Under the pieces are notes generated by a model. It saw nothing but the letters and a program-made list of their open reading frames with translations. It was not told where the DNA came from and did not search any database. Shown here piece after piece: positions 17,678 through 26,008 of a DNA stretch of 64,000 nucleotides (its first letter is position 1; each line of letters begins with the position of its first letter). Source of the DNA: Propionibacteriaceae bacterium (lineage in GTDB: Bacteria > Actinomycetota > Actinomycetes > Propionibacteriales > Propionibacteriaceae); the NCBI GenBank assembly GCA_031285505.1, contig JAITVZ010000059.1, positions 1-64,000 of the forward strand, in the 5' to 3' direction. The position numbers and the translations under genes were made by a program.

Positions 17678-18184
17678 TCACTTGATGCACAGGCCTTCGG
17701 CGCGCCAAGCGCCGGGGTGCCCGATGATGCCGAATGCAGCGACATGATGCCGAGGGTTTTCAATCAAGTGCAGGGCAACTTCGGCGCGACGCTGGTTGAT
17801 CGGTTGGACGCGCATGGAGCGCAGATTGACGGGCCCTTGTCGCCACCAGCCTAGGTGATTGGCAGTTCGCTTGACGGACAGGGGATCGAAGATTCCCAGC
17901 AAGTGATCGAGCCGACGCAGGCCTTGCAAGGTTTCGACCAGCAGGTGTCCGCAGGCCGCTGCTGCCTTGCATAAGGCTAGATTGGTGATTGACGGCGCAG
18001 TCGGATCGGCTATGGCAACCCTGGGTTGGTCAATGGTGGCGGTCACAAGATCGGAGTTGCCGTCGATCGTCGCGGTCTGATCGCAGTAGGTGAAGCTGTC
18101 CACTCCACTGGCGTCGTCGACCCGGGTCAAGGTTGACCAGATATCCGGCAGGGCGGTGATAATGATTGGTCTGGCATCTTCCAT
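17678..18184 (-). CDS. Rv3235-family protein
   Basis: This small actinobacterial protein of about 168 residues follows secA in convergent orientation, as its relatives often do. The C-terminal half fits the Rv3235 family pattern: helices LCKAAAACGHLLVETLQGLRRLDHLLGIF, then RSMRVQPINQRRAEVALHLIENPRHHVAAFGIIG, ending in WRAEGLCI. The N-terminal half is poorly conserved and Thr/Asp-rich. I placed the start at the ATG at 18184 (MEDARPIII), because the longer frame would give an atypical extension. The molecular function of the family is not known to me. Confidence 0.7.
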   Translation of the reverse strand: MEDARPIIITALPDIWSTLTRVDDASGVDSFTYCDQTATIDGNSDLVTATIDQPRVAIADPTAPSITNLALCKAAAACGHLLVETLQGLRRLDHLLGIFDPLSVKRTANHLGWWRQGPVNLRSMRVQPINQRRAEVALHLIENPRHHVAAFGIIGHPGAWRAEGLCIK

Positions 18185-18281
18185 AGCATGACTCTGGCAC
18201 CAAAAGCTAGTGATTGGCGGTCCAGAATGAAAATCTGTGGAAAAGTGGCAACACCTCGCATCGATAATTGCCAGTTGTTGA

Positions 18282-18758
18282 TTACTGCTTGGCAAGCCAA
18301 TCATTGCCGACGGTCTCGAAGGCTTGCATCACCTTATCGAACTGGCCGCCGACCATCGACTCAAGTTTCTTGCCCAACAAGGGGATGCGCACATGCAATT
18401 CGCCTTGATAATTCAGGGTCGATTTGTCATCGCCATCGGCAGTCAGTTTCATGGCACCGGCAGATTCGGCAGGCATTCCGGCGACTCTCATTGACATCTG
18501 TCCGTCGGCTCGATCCAGGCCGATGACGCCGGTCCAGCTGATCGATTGAATGAGCTTCATTTCTGCTCCGACCAGTTTGCGGATCGACTCTGGTGCGGCC
18601 ACGGTGAACCGCGTTTCGATCGATTGTTGGCCGGTAGTTGATTCGCTGTTTAGGGCACTGATGCGCCGGCCCAGCTCCTTGGCGAAGTCAGGATGGATAA
18701 GCATTGCCGCCACCGTGGTCACAGGGGCGTTGAATGACAGAGTCGATCGCAGGTCCAT
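18282..18758 (-). CDS. DUF2505 family protein
   Basis: This 158-residue protein begins MDLRSTLSFNAPVTTVAAMLIHPDFAKELGRR and fits DUF2505, a START/polyketide-cyclase-like fold common in actinobacteria. The pattern is an N-terminal strand, a conserved xxPDF-type helix, and a C-terminal helix, LESMVGGQFDKVMQAFETVGNDWLAK. Such folds bind hydrophobic ligands, but no ligand is established for this family. The start at 18758 matches family length; a longer upstream frame has low-complexity basic sequence. It is divergent from the adjacent hydrolase gene, and the short spacer contains TAGGCTA, which could serve as -10 box in both directions. Confidence 0.8.
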   Translation of the reverse strand: MDLRSTLSFNAPVTTVAAMLIHPDFAKELGRRISALNSESTTGQQSIETRFTVAAPESIRKLVGAEMKLIQSISWTGVIGLDRADGQMSMRVAGMPAESAGAMKLTADGDDKSTLNYQGELHVRIPLLGKKLESMVGGQFDKVMQAFETVGNDWLAKQ

Positions 18759-18799
18759 ACCCCTATGGTAGGCTAACCGGGACTTTGATGGAGGCTGGC

Positions 18800-19570
18800 G
18801 TGGAGATGACGCTGCATGGCAAGACCGTGCACTACCAGCAAAGCGGCAGTGGCCCCTTTCTCTTTCTCCTGCACGGTTGGGCGGCAAATCTTGGCTTGTT
18901 TGCCGGTTTGCAGCAGGCACTATCCCGGTCATACACGGTCATCAGTGTTGATTTCCCGGGTTGCGGCGGCACACCCGAGCCAGAACACCCATTGACTATG
19001 GCGGATTATGTCGACTTCACAAAGAGTTTCATAAACAGTTTCACGTCCGACTCAGCCATCATTCTGGGGCACTCGCACGGTGGCCGGGTGGCGATTTGTC
19101 TGGCCAGCGATGCTGACTGGGGTTTCGACATTCCGAAGTTGATTCTGGTGGATTCCGGCGGAATCTTGCCGCTGCGTGGGCTGGGGTATCACTTACGTGT
19201 GCGAGCCTTCAAGCTCGGACGGGCCTTGCTGTCATCTGGGCCAGTGCATCGGGTCTTTCCGGAAGCCCTGCTGGCTTTGCAACAAAACATGGGGTCGACC
19301 GATTACCGATCGGCCTCTCCGGTGATGCGCGCCACCATGGTTAATGTCGTCAATGCCGATTTGCGGTCAAAGTTGACCCAAATTCGCGCTGATACGCTGC
19401 TGATTTGGGGCGATCAGGACCAGGCGACGCCACTGCGTGACGCCCACATCATGGAAGATGCCATCGCTTCAGCAGGGTTGGTCGTGCTTCCTGACGCCGG
19501 TCACTTCAGTTTCTTGGATCAAGCCTTCACCTTCACCAAGGTGGTTGAATCATTCTTGGGAATGGATTGA
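18800..19570 (+). CDS. Alpha/beta hydrolase upstream of the MurF-like gene
   Basis: This is an alpha/beta hydrolase of about 256 residues, with the oxyanion loop FLLHGWA, the turn DFPGCGGT, the nucleophile elbow GHSHGG, an acid residue in WGDQDQATP, and the catalytic His in LPDAGHFSFLD. I chose the GTG at 18800 because GGAGG ends five bases before it; the ATGs at 18788 and 18806 are close alternatives. The stop is four bases from the start of the membrane-anchored MurF-like gene, so the two are probably co-transcribed. That context suggests a cell-envelope substrate, but the protein alone shows only a generic esterase/amidase-like enzyme. Confidence 0.82.
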   Translation: MEMTLHGKTVHYQQSGSGPFLFLLHGWAANLGLFAGLQQALSRSYTVISVDFPGCGGTPEPEHPLTMADYVDFTKSFINSFTSDSAIILGHSHGGRVAICLASDADWGFDIPKLILVDSGGILPLRGLGYHLRVRAFKLGRALLSSGPVHRVFPEALLALQQNMGSTDYRSASPVMRATMVNVVNADLRSKLTQIRADTLLIWGDQDQATPLRDAHIMEDAIASAGLVVLPDAGHFSFLDQAFTFTKVVESFLGMD

Positions 19571-19574
19571 TCTG

Positions 19575-21113
19575 ATGTTGGTTGCCTTGTCCATTTTGGC
19601 GTGGATCGCCAGCGCTGGCGTCTGGCGGCGTCACCTGCATATGTTCCAGTTGGGTGGTTACCGCAGCGCTGCCCAGGTTCATTGGTTGGGCCAGCATCGT
19701 AGTGCCTGGGCGGGTCAGATCATGGCGCTGTTTCTGGCGGTGCTGGCTGGTCTTTGGCCGCAACCGTGGACCATGCTTTTGTTGATCTGGCTTGCCATTA
19801 TGGCAGCTGCTCTGACCTGGCGCTGGCGCTATCGGGCCAAGAAGCCCTTGGTGGCGACGGCGCGTGTCTGGCGACTGGTCGCCTGTGCAGTGCTGGTTGG
19901 ATTGATCCTGCAAATCGTCGGCTGCTGGATCGCCAGCCTGGGCGCCGGCGGTGGTGGGGCCATTGTCTATATCCTCAGCCCGCTGTTGTTGCTGATCGCC
20001 AATTGGATCAATCAACCGATCGAAGCGGCGGTTCGGCGGCACTATCTCAATCAAGCCAAGGTTTTGCTGGCTGGGCAGCCTGGATTAACCAAGATCGGCA
20101 TCACCGGGTCCTACGGCAAGACTTCCTTCAAGTATTATCTGACCTGCCTGTTGGAGCAGCATTTCAATGTGTTGATGACTCCCGCCTCGTTCAACACGCC
20201 GATGGGCATCACCAAGACGATCCGTGGTCAACTGCGATCGACCGACCAGATCTTTGTTTGTGAGATGGGTGCCGAGCGGGTTGGGGACATTGCAGCGGAC
20301 TGCGATCTGGTCCATCCGACCATCGGCGTGATCACGGCCATCGGCGAACAGCATCTGGCCACCTTCGGATCGCAGGCCGCCATCATCGCCACCAAACTGG
20401 AATTGGCCCAGGCAGTGCGTGGCCATGGGCCGCTCTATCTCAACGGTGACAATGCTTTGCTGCGCCAGCATCAGCCTGATCAGACAGTCGTTTTATACGG
20501 GTTGGCGACTGACAACGACGCCAGAGCCTTCGATTTGCGGGTAGACCGACGAGGCAGTCGCTTCAATTTCAGTTATGGCAGCCACCAGCTGATCGACCTG
20601 GAGACAGCTTTGGTGGGTCGCCATACCGTTGAGAATCTGGCCGGAGCCATTGCCGTGGCGCTGGACCTGGGTGTCAGTGATGGCGAGATACGGCAACGGC
20701 TGCGCCGTCTTGAAGCTGCGCCACATCGCTTGTCGTTGCGCCAGCAAGGAAATGTCACCATTCTCGATGACGCTTACAATTCCAATCCGGCTGGCGCCAA
20801 AGCAGCCCTGGACACTCTGATGCTTTTTGACGGACGTCGCATCTTGATCACCCCAGGCATGGTGGCACTTGGGTCGCGCCAGGACGAATTGAACCGCCAA
20901 TTTGGCGCCCAGGCGGCAGTGGTCGATCAGGTGTTCCTGGTGGGGCAGGCCCAGACAGCGCCAATCAAACAAGGGCTGTTGGAAGCCGGTTTCCCGGCCG
21001 ATCGATTGACCGTTGTCGAGAATGTAAATGGTGCCATTGAGCAAGCCATGTCCAGCGGCGGTGACCAACCGATCGCCATACTGCTGGAGAATGATCTGCC
21101 TGACAACTATTAG
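19575..21113 (+). CDS. Membrane-anchored MurF-like Mur ligase
   Basis: The 512-residue protein starts with about 160 residues carrying four or five hydrophobic segments in place of the usual soluble MurF N-terminal domain. It then continues as a Mur ligase: ATP-binding GITGSYGKTSFKYYL (P-loop at 178-184), a central domain with NTPMGITKTIR and VCEMGAERVGDI, and a C-terminal domain with DDAYNSNPAGAKAALD and ITPGMVALG. MurF adds D-Ala-D-Ala to UDP-MurNAc-tripeptide. The P-loop deviates from the common GSNGKTT, with Tyr and Ser. The next gene encodes a D-Ala-D-Ala ligase homologue, so the pair could make and attach a dipeptide. It may be an accessory copy; the dcw-cluster murF is not in this window. 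Confidence 0.85.
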   Translation: MLVALSILAWIASAGVWRRHLHMFQLGGYRSAAQVHWLGQHRSAWAGQIMALFLAVLAGLWPQPWTMLLLIWLAIMAAALTWRWRYRAKKPLVATARVWRLVACAVLVGLILQIVGCWIASLGAGGGGAIVYILSPLLLLIANWINQPIEAAVRRHYLNQAKVLLAGQPGLTKIGITGSYGKTSFKYYLTCLLEQHFNVLMTPASFNTPMGITKTIRGQLRSTDQIFVCEMGAERVGDIAADCDLVHPTIGVITAIGEQHLATFGSQAAIIATKLELAQAVRGHGPLYLNGDNALLRQHQPDQTVVLYGLATDNDARAFDLRVDRRGSRFNFSYGSHQLIDLETALVGRHTVENLAGAIAVALDLGVSDGEIRQRLRRLEAAPHRLSLRQQGNVTILDDAYNSNPAGAKAALDTLMLFDGRRILITPGMVALGSRQDELNRQFGAQAAVVDQVFLVGQAQTAPIKQGLLEAGFPADRLTVVENVNGAIEQAMSSGGDQPIAILLENDLPDNY

Positions 21114-21127
21114 CCAGCCAGTAGACT
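21100..21127 (+). promoter_or_regulatory. Candidate promoter of the ddl-like gene
   Basis: CTGACA (21100-21105) and TAGACT (21122-21127) are 16 bases apart. The ATG of the next gene is at 21136, eight bases after the -10 box, so a transcript from here would be nearly leaderless. Confidence 0.45.
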
Positions 21128-21135
21128 GGCGAACC

Positions 21136-22371
21136 ATGAAGATCAATCTGGCGGTGCTGTTCGGTGGGCGATCGGTTGAACACGAGGTGTCGATTATTTC
21201 GGCAGTTCAAGCGATGACCAATCTCGATACGAACAAGTATCAAATCCTGCCGGTTTACATCAGCAAGACCAACCAGTTGTTCACTGGTCCGAACCTGATG
21301 GTGATGTCCGCCTACCGTGATGTCGATGCCCTGCTGGCCACCTGCTCGCCGGCGCAACTGCTGGTGGACGATGGCCGCACCTGGTTGGCATCGGCGCCGG
21401 CGCATCGCTGGGCCAAGCCGCAGCGCCAGGTGATTGATGTCGCCCTGCCGATCGTTCATGGCACTGGCGGTGAAGATGGCAGCCTGCAAGGCTGGTTGAC
21501 CATGCTGAACCTGCCCTTTGCCGGGCCCGATGTACTCGGATCGGCGGTCGGCATGGACAAAGCCGTTGAGAAGGCCCTGCTGCGGGCAGCCGGTCTGCCG
21601 GTGCTGCCCGAATTGTTGATCCATCGTGGCGATGATTGGTCAGGCGATGTCGTGACCCGCGCCGAAGACGCTTTCGCTTACCCGATGATTGTCAAACCAG
21701 CCAATTTGGGATCTTCGATTGGCATCAGCAAGGCCCAAGATCGCGACCAGCTGTTGGCCGGTCTGGAACTGGCCTTCAGTTTCGCCGAACGGGTGATGAT
21801 CGAGCCGATGGTGTCCAACCTTCGTGAAATCAATTGCGCGGTGCTGGGCAACTTAGATCGAGTGGACCTGTCGGAGTGCGAAGAGCCAATCATGACCGAC
21901 GATATCCTGTCTTTTCGTGACAAATACGTTGGCGGCACGGCGGCTAAGGGCGGCAAGTCAGCCGGCGCTGCCGCCTCCAGCGCCGGTGCCAAGCAAGCTG
22001 AGTCAGCTGGCATGGCGTCACTGAAACGGCTGCTGCCGGCGCCGATTAGCCCGACTCAGCGCTCACAGATTCAGTCGCTGGCCAAGGAGACCTTCTGCTG
22101 TCTGGGATTGGAAGGAGTCACCCGCGTTGACTTCCTGATGGATGGTGTCAGTGGTCAGATTTGGATCAATGAGGTTAACACCATTCCAGGGTCACTGGCC
22201 TTTTACCTCTTTGAGCCGGTTGGTCTGCCCTATCCTGCCTTGCTCGACCGATTGGTTGAATTGGCGATGGCCCGATTCCGGCGGCAGCAAGACGTCACCT
22301 TGGCCTTTGACTCCAATATCTTGGCTGGCGCCGCCATCGGTGGCAGTAAGGGTGCTAAGTCGGCTAGCTGA
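21136..22371 (+). CDS. ddl: D-alanine--D-alanine ligase family protein
   Basis: This ATP-grasp ligase of 411 residues would form a D-Ala-D-X dipeptide for peptidoglycan. It starts LAVLFGGRSVEHEVSIISA, has PIVHGTGGEDGSLQG, the ATP-grasp lysine and the glycine-rich loop in KPANLGSSIGISKA, and the metal-binding end WINEVNTIPGSLAFYLFEP. Two features are unusual: the family motif PGFT reads PGSL, and residues about 268-298, in or near the omega-loop, are a low-complexity Ala/Gly/Ser/Lys insertion. The ATG at 21136 has a promoter-like box close upstream. It directly follows the MurF-like gene. Whether the second amino acid is D-Ala cannot be decided from sequence alone. Confidence 0.88.
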   Translation: MKINLAVLFGGRSVEHEVSIISAVQAMTNLDTNKYQILPVYISKTNQLFTGPNLMVMSAYRDVDALLATCSPAQLLVDDGRTWLASAPAHRWAKPQRQVIDVALPIVHGTGGEDGSLQGWLTMLNLPFAGPDVLGSAVGMDKAVEKALLRAAGLPVLPELLIHRGDDWSGDVVTRAEDAFAYPMIVKPANLGSSIGISKAQDRDQLLAGLELAFSFAERVMIEPMVSNLREINCAVLGNLDRVDLSECEEPIMTDDILSFRDKYVGGTAAKGGKSAGAAASSAGAKQAESAGMASLKRLLPAPISPTQRSQIQSLAKETFCCLGLEGVTRVDFLMDGVSGQIWINEVNTIPGSLAFYLFEPVGLPYPALLDRLVELAMARFRRQQDVTLAFDSNILAGAAIGGSKGAKSAS

Positions 22372-24811
22372 CGGTGATTTGGCGCGAGCCGATGGCCGCA
22401 ATCGGCGCACCGGACGGTGTACCGGAGCCATCACGACGCGGATCTGGCGTTGGCAAATTTACAGGTGCGCCGGAATCGGTGGCGGCAACGGCTGGCGCCG
22501 GTCCGACCCAGGCCAGTTGGAGATGGTCTTCGCCTTTGAGGAAACGTTGTGAGCGAACGCCGCCAGTGGCTCGCCCCTTGCTGGGATAGAGGTCCAGAGG
22601 CGTGACTTTGACACTGCCGACTTCGGTCCCAGGCAAGGTGCGCGAAGACCCGGCCACGGTCACCACGTCAGCCTGGTCTGCTTGGGCGGCTGCGAAAGCG
22701 ACGACGTAAGCTCCAGGGCTCAGACTGATGCCGGCCATGCCACCGCCAAGGCGGCCTTGAGGGCGAACTTTGGCCGCGGGGAAGCGCAGCAATGAGGCAT
22801 CGGAGGCGATGAAGACCAAGTCCATTGTCTCGGCGGTCAACATGGTTGCACCGACCAGTTCATCGCCATCATTGAGGCGGATGACCTCCCAGGAGTCCTT
22901 GGCTAGAATCTCCGGGTTGGTGCGTTTGACGATTCCCTGGCGAGTGCCCAAGGCCCAGCCCAAAGTCTCTTGATTCAAGCTGGTCAGGGCCAAAGGCCGT
23001 TCGTTGGTGTCGAGTGCCAGCAGCTCCTTGATCGGCACCCCACCTTGGAGGTTGACTGCGCCGGCGGTGGCCGCAATGGCCGGCAGGTCGATGGCTTGGA
23101 GACGAATCAAGCGTCCAGCCGAGGTGATCACGCCGAGATCGGCTCGACTGCGGCAGGCGAGGGTCGAAATCAAACAATCGTGGAGTGCTCGAGGACCCTG
23201 CGCCGATGGTGGTTGGTCGGTATCGATGCGGGCGACCAGACCGGTCGATGACAGCATGACCCACGCCGGCCCGTCGGGCATTTCGATGCTGACGTTGGCG
23301 GCCGCTCTAACCGAGGGTGACACGCCTGACTCGGCCAAGAGGACGGTGCGCCGAGGGGTGCCGAACTCTCGGGCGACGCGGTCGAGATCGTCGGTCATGA
23401 CCTGGCGCAGGGCTAACGGATCAGCCAGGATGGCTTCAAGATCGCGAATCCGGGTGAGCAACTGGTCGCGCTCAGCTTCCAACTCCAAACGAGACAGTTT
23501 GGTCAGTCGCCTCAATTGCATGTCGAGAATGTAAGTGGCTTGGATCTCATCTAGGTCAAAGGCGTCCATCAGCCGGCCACGAGCCTGGGTGGCATCATCG
23601 CTGCCTCGGATGATGGCAATGACTTCATCAATGTCGATGATGGCGATCAGCAGGCCTTGGACCAAGTGGAGTCGGTCAGTGGCCTTGTCCAGTTGGAACT
23701 GGGTGCGCCGGCGTGTGACCTGTTGGCGGTGATCCAGGTAGACCACCAGCAGTTCTTTCAGACTGAGGGTGCGCGGTTGACCATCGACCAAAGCCACGGC
23801 ATTGATCGAGAATGAGTCTTCCAGCTTGGTGTGTTTGAACAATTGCTCCAGCAGAGCCTCCGGATTGATGCCATTCTTGACCTCGATGACCAATCTGGTG
23901 CCGTTTTTAAGGTCGGTCAAGTCCTTCATGTCCGCCACGCCGGTTATGGTCTTCTTTTCGACCAGGGATTTGACCTGCTCCATGATCCGCTCCGGACCAA
24001 CTTGGTAGGGCAGTTCGGTGATGACAATGCCTTTGCGTCGCGGAGAAACCTGTTCGATTCGACAGGTGGCCCTGACTTTGAATGAGCCACGACCACTGGC
24101 ATAGGCTTCGCGAATGCCATCCAGCCCAATGATCTTGCCACCGGTCGGCAGATCTGGTCCAGGCAGGTGACGCATCAACTCATCCAGCTCCACTTCTGGA
24201 TCGTTGAGGCAGGCCTTTAGGGCTTGGACGACCTCGATCAGATTATGGGGGGCCATATTGGTGGCCATGCCGACAGCGATGCCGGTGGCGCCATTGACCA
24301 ACAGGTTGGGGAAGGCAGCCGGCAGCACCACCGGTTCGGATTCCTTGCCGTCGTAGTTGGGGCGGAAGTCCACGACATCCTCGTCCAGCCCTTGCGTCAT
24401 CGCCAAGGCGGCCGGGGCCATGCGGCATTCGGTGTAGCGCATGGCGGCCGGACCGGAATCCAATGAACCGAAATTCCCATGCCCGTCGACCAGGAGGAGG
24501 CGTTGGGCCCAAGGCTGTCCGATCCGCACCAGCGCGTCGTAAATCGCGCCATCGCCGTGGGGATGGAGCAAGCCCATGACTTGCCCGACCACACGGGCGC
24601 ATTTGACGTGCGGTCGGTCGGGCCGGATGCCCATGTCGTTCATGGTGTAGAGGATGCGACGTTGGACCGGTTTGAGCCCATCGCGAGCATCGGGTAAAGC
24701 TCGGGCATAGATGACGGAGTAGGCGTATTCGAGGAAGGATGTCTCCATTTCCTGCTCAACCTCAACGTCCAGAATACGTTCGGTCTCGTCCTCGACCTCT
24801 ACCTGCGTCAC
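22364..24811 (-). CDS. DNA topoisomerase IV/gyrase subunit A (ParC-like)
   Basis: This 815-residue type IIA topoisomerase A subunit cleaves and rejoins DNA. It shows SVIYARALPDARDGLKPVQRRIL, the quinolone-region motif HPHGDGAIYDALVRIGQPW, and the active Tyr126 in AAMRYTECRM. The C-terminal domain has beta-pinwheel-type strands but no GyrA box (QRRGGKG), which favours a topoisomerase IV-like enzyme over gyrase. The position equal to E. coli GyrA Ser83 is Gly88, and the position equal to Asp87 is Asp92. The B subunit gene is not in this window. The stop overlaps the convergent ddl-like gene by eight bases. Confidence 0.93.
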   Translation of the reverse strand: MTQVEVEDETERILDVEVEQEMETSFLEYAYSVIYARALPDARDGLKPVQRRILYTMNDMGIRPDRPHVKCARVVGQVMGLLHPHGDGAIYDALVRIGQPWAQRLLLVDGHGNFGSLDSGPAAMRYTECRMAPAALAMTQGLDEDVVDFRPNYDGKESEPVVLPAAFPNLLVNGATGIAVGMATNMAPHNLIEVVQALKACLNDPEVELDELMRHLPGPDLPTGGKIIGLDGIREAYASGRGSFKVRATCRIEQVSPRRKGIVITELPYQVGPERIMEQVKSLVEKKTITGVADMKDLTDLKNGTRLVIEVKNGINPEALLEQLFKHTKLEDSFSINAVALVDGQPRTLSLKELLVVYLDHRQQVTRRRTQFQLDKATDRLHLVQGLLIAIIDIDEVIAIIRGSDDATQARGRLMDAFDLDEIQATYILDMQLRRLTKLSRLELEAERDQLLTRIRDLEAILADPLALRQVMTDDLDRVAREFGTPRRTVLLAESGVSPSVRAAANVSIEMPDGPAWVMLSSTGLVARIDTDQPPSAQGPRALHDCLISTLACRSRADLGVITSAGRLIRLQAIDLPAIAATAGAVNLQGGVPIKELLALDTNERPLALTSLNQETLGWALGTRQGIVKRTNPEILAKDSWEVIRLNDGDELVGATMLTAETMDLVFIASDASLLRFPAAKVRPQGRLGGGMAGISLSPGAYVVAFAAAQADQADVVTVAGSSRTLPGTEVGSVKVTPLDLYPSKGRATGGVRSQRFLKGEDHLQLAWVGPAPAVAATDSGAPVNLPTPDPRRDGSGTPSGAPIAAIGSRQITVS

Positions 24812-24853
24812 TTCGAACTCCTTTTGACCGGGTAAGGATACCCGTTTTGCGCC

Positions 24854-25969
24854 TTAACCGTCTTGGTGGAGCAAGTCTGCCAGCAATGGGTTGAGCGCAA
24901 AACCGTCAGCGCCGGCAACCATCGGGGTCTGGGAGGAGCTTGGGCTGGGTCGACTGGCAATGGCTTTAGTTCGGCCGGATCGTCTGGCTGACTGCCGTTT
25001 AAGCGGTCGGGCAACGGCCACTGATTGGTCCAACTGCCCCGGGCTGCCATGAGCCAGAATCTGTTCGACCATCGGCAGCTCACGAATGGCGATGGCCACG
25101 ACATTGTCAGGATAGTTCTTGGCGAACTCACCATAGATAGCTGGATCGTGTTGCCCATCGTCTCCGATCAACAGCCAGCGGATGTTGGGAAAATCCCGCG
25201 CCAAGTTGATCAAGCTGATCCGCTTGTGGTCGGGACCAGAGCGGAACCAACCACTGTTGGTCGGTCCCCAATCGGTCAATAGCATCGGTCCAGCAGGATA
25301 GCCGTGGCGGCCCAGGAAACGTTCGAGGAAGGGCTGTGTGCCCCATGAGCCAGTGGACAAGTAGAAGATCGGCGCCCGGTCATGATTACGCAGGATCCTT
25401 CGATAGAGGGCAGCCATGCCAGGCACTGCCGTCCGCGCCGATTCAGTCAGGACAAATGTGTTGTATGCGGCGATCATCATCCGTGGCAGGTAACTGGTGA
25501 TGATGGTGTCATCGATGTCAGAAATGATGCCGAAATCGGTGTCGTCACCGATGATCAGCACCGGCGCTTGGGTGACTGTGGCGTCGTGACTGATGATGCG
25601 CACCAAGTGCCAGCCAGGCGACAAATGGTGCTGGCTGATGGTGACGTCGATATAGCCATCGCGGTCGGTCATGGCGTTGCTGGTGCATCCACCGGCCTCG
25701 ACTGTCACCGGGCGATTGACTGCGGGCAGATTGACAAAATTGCGCCAACCACGCCTTCCCGCCCAGGAGTCTTCCCGGGTGGAGGGGACCTGGTCCTGGC
25801 GACCATGTCTGGTCAGCACCACTCGACCGAGTACCCGCAAGCGACTGGTCGATCCATAACCGGTGTAGCCGATAATGGTGTCGGACCATCCCAAGCGTCG
25901 CAGAGACGCACCCAAGCGCCGGTTGAACTGCTTTTCAACCCGGGCTGCCAGGAACGGTCGTTGACGCAC
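24854..25969 (-). CDS. App1-type phosphatase (DUF2183)
   Basis: The C-terminal half is the App1 phosphatidate phosphatase catalytic domain of the HAD-like superfamily. It has DISDIDDTII (the DxDxT nucleophile motif), LSTGSWG, DHKRISLI and LLIGDDGQHDPAIY. The N-terminal half has the Ig-like region seen in bacterial relatives (YIDVTISQHHLSPGWHLVRI). In yeast App1 dephosphorylates phosphatidic acid; the bacterial substrate is unknown. I placed the start at the GTG at 25969, just before RQRPFLAARVEKQF and preceded by GAAGG. An ATG at 26029 would overlap the divergent gene. The last about 60 residues are Ser/Arg-rich and poorly conserved. Confidence 0.85.
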   Translation of the reverse strand: MRQRPFLAARVEKQFNRRLGASLRRLGWSDTIIGYTGYGSTSRLRVLGRVVLTRHGRQDQVPSTREDSWAGRRGWRNFVNLPAVNRPVTVEAGGCTSNAMTDRDGYIDVTISQHHLSPGWHLVRIISHDATVTQAPVLIIGDDTDFGIISDIDDTIITSYLPRMMIAAYNTFVLTESARTAVPGMAALYRRILRNHDRAPIFYLSTGSWGTQPFLERFLGRHGYPAGPMLLTDWGPTNSGWFRSGPDHKRISLINLARDFPNIRWLLIGDDGQHDPAIYGEFAKNYPDNVVAIAIRELPMVEQILAHGSPGQLDQSVAVARPLKRQSARRSGRTKAIASRPSPSSSQTPMVAGADGFALNPLLADLLHQDG

Positions 25970-26008
25970 GCGATGCCTTCGCCGATCGGGAGGATCACAT
26001 CTGCCAAA

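Noticed and set aside
25382-26008. N-terminal extension of the nucleotide pyrophosphatase-like protein
   Set aside because: The extra 209 residues would lie antisense to the App1-type gene and show no domain, so the start was placed at 26009.
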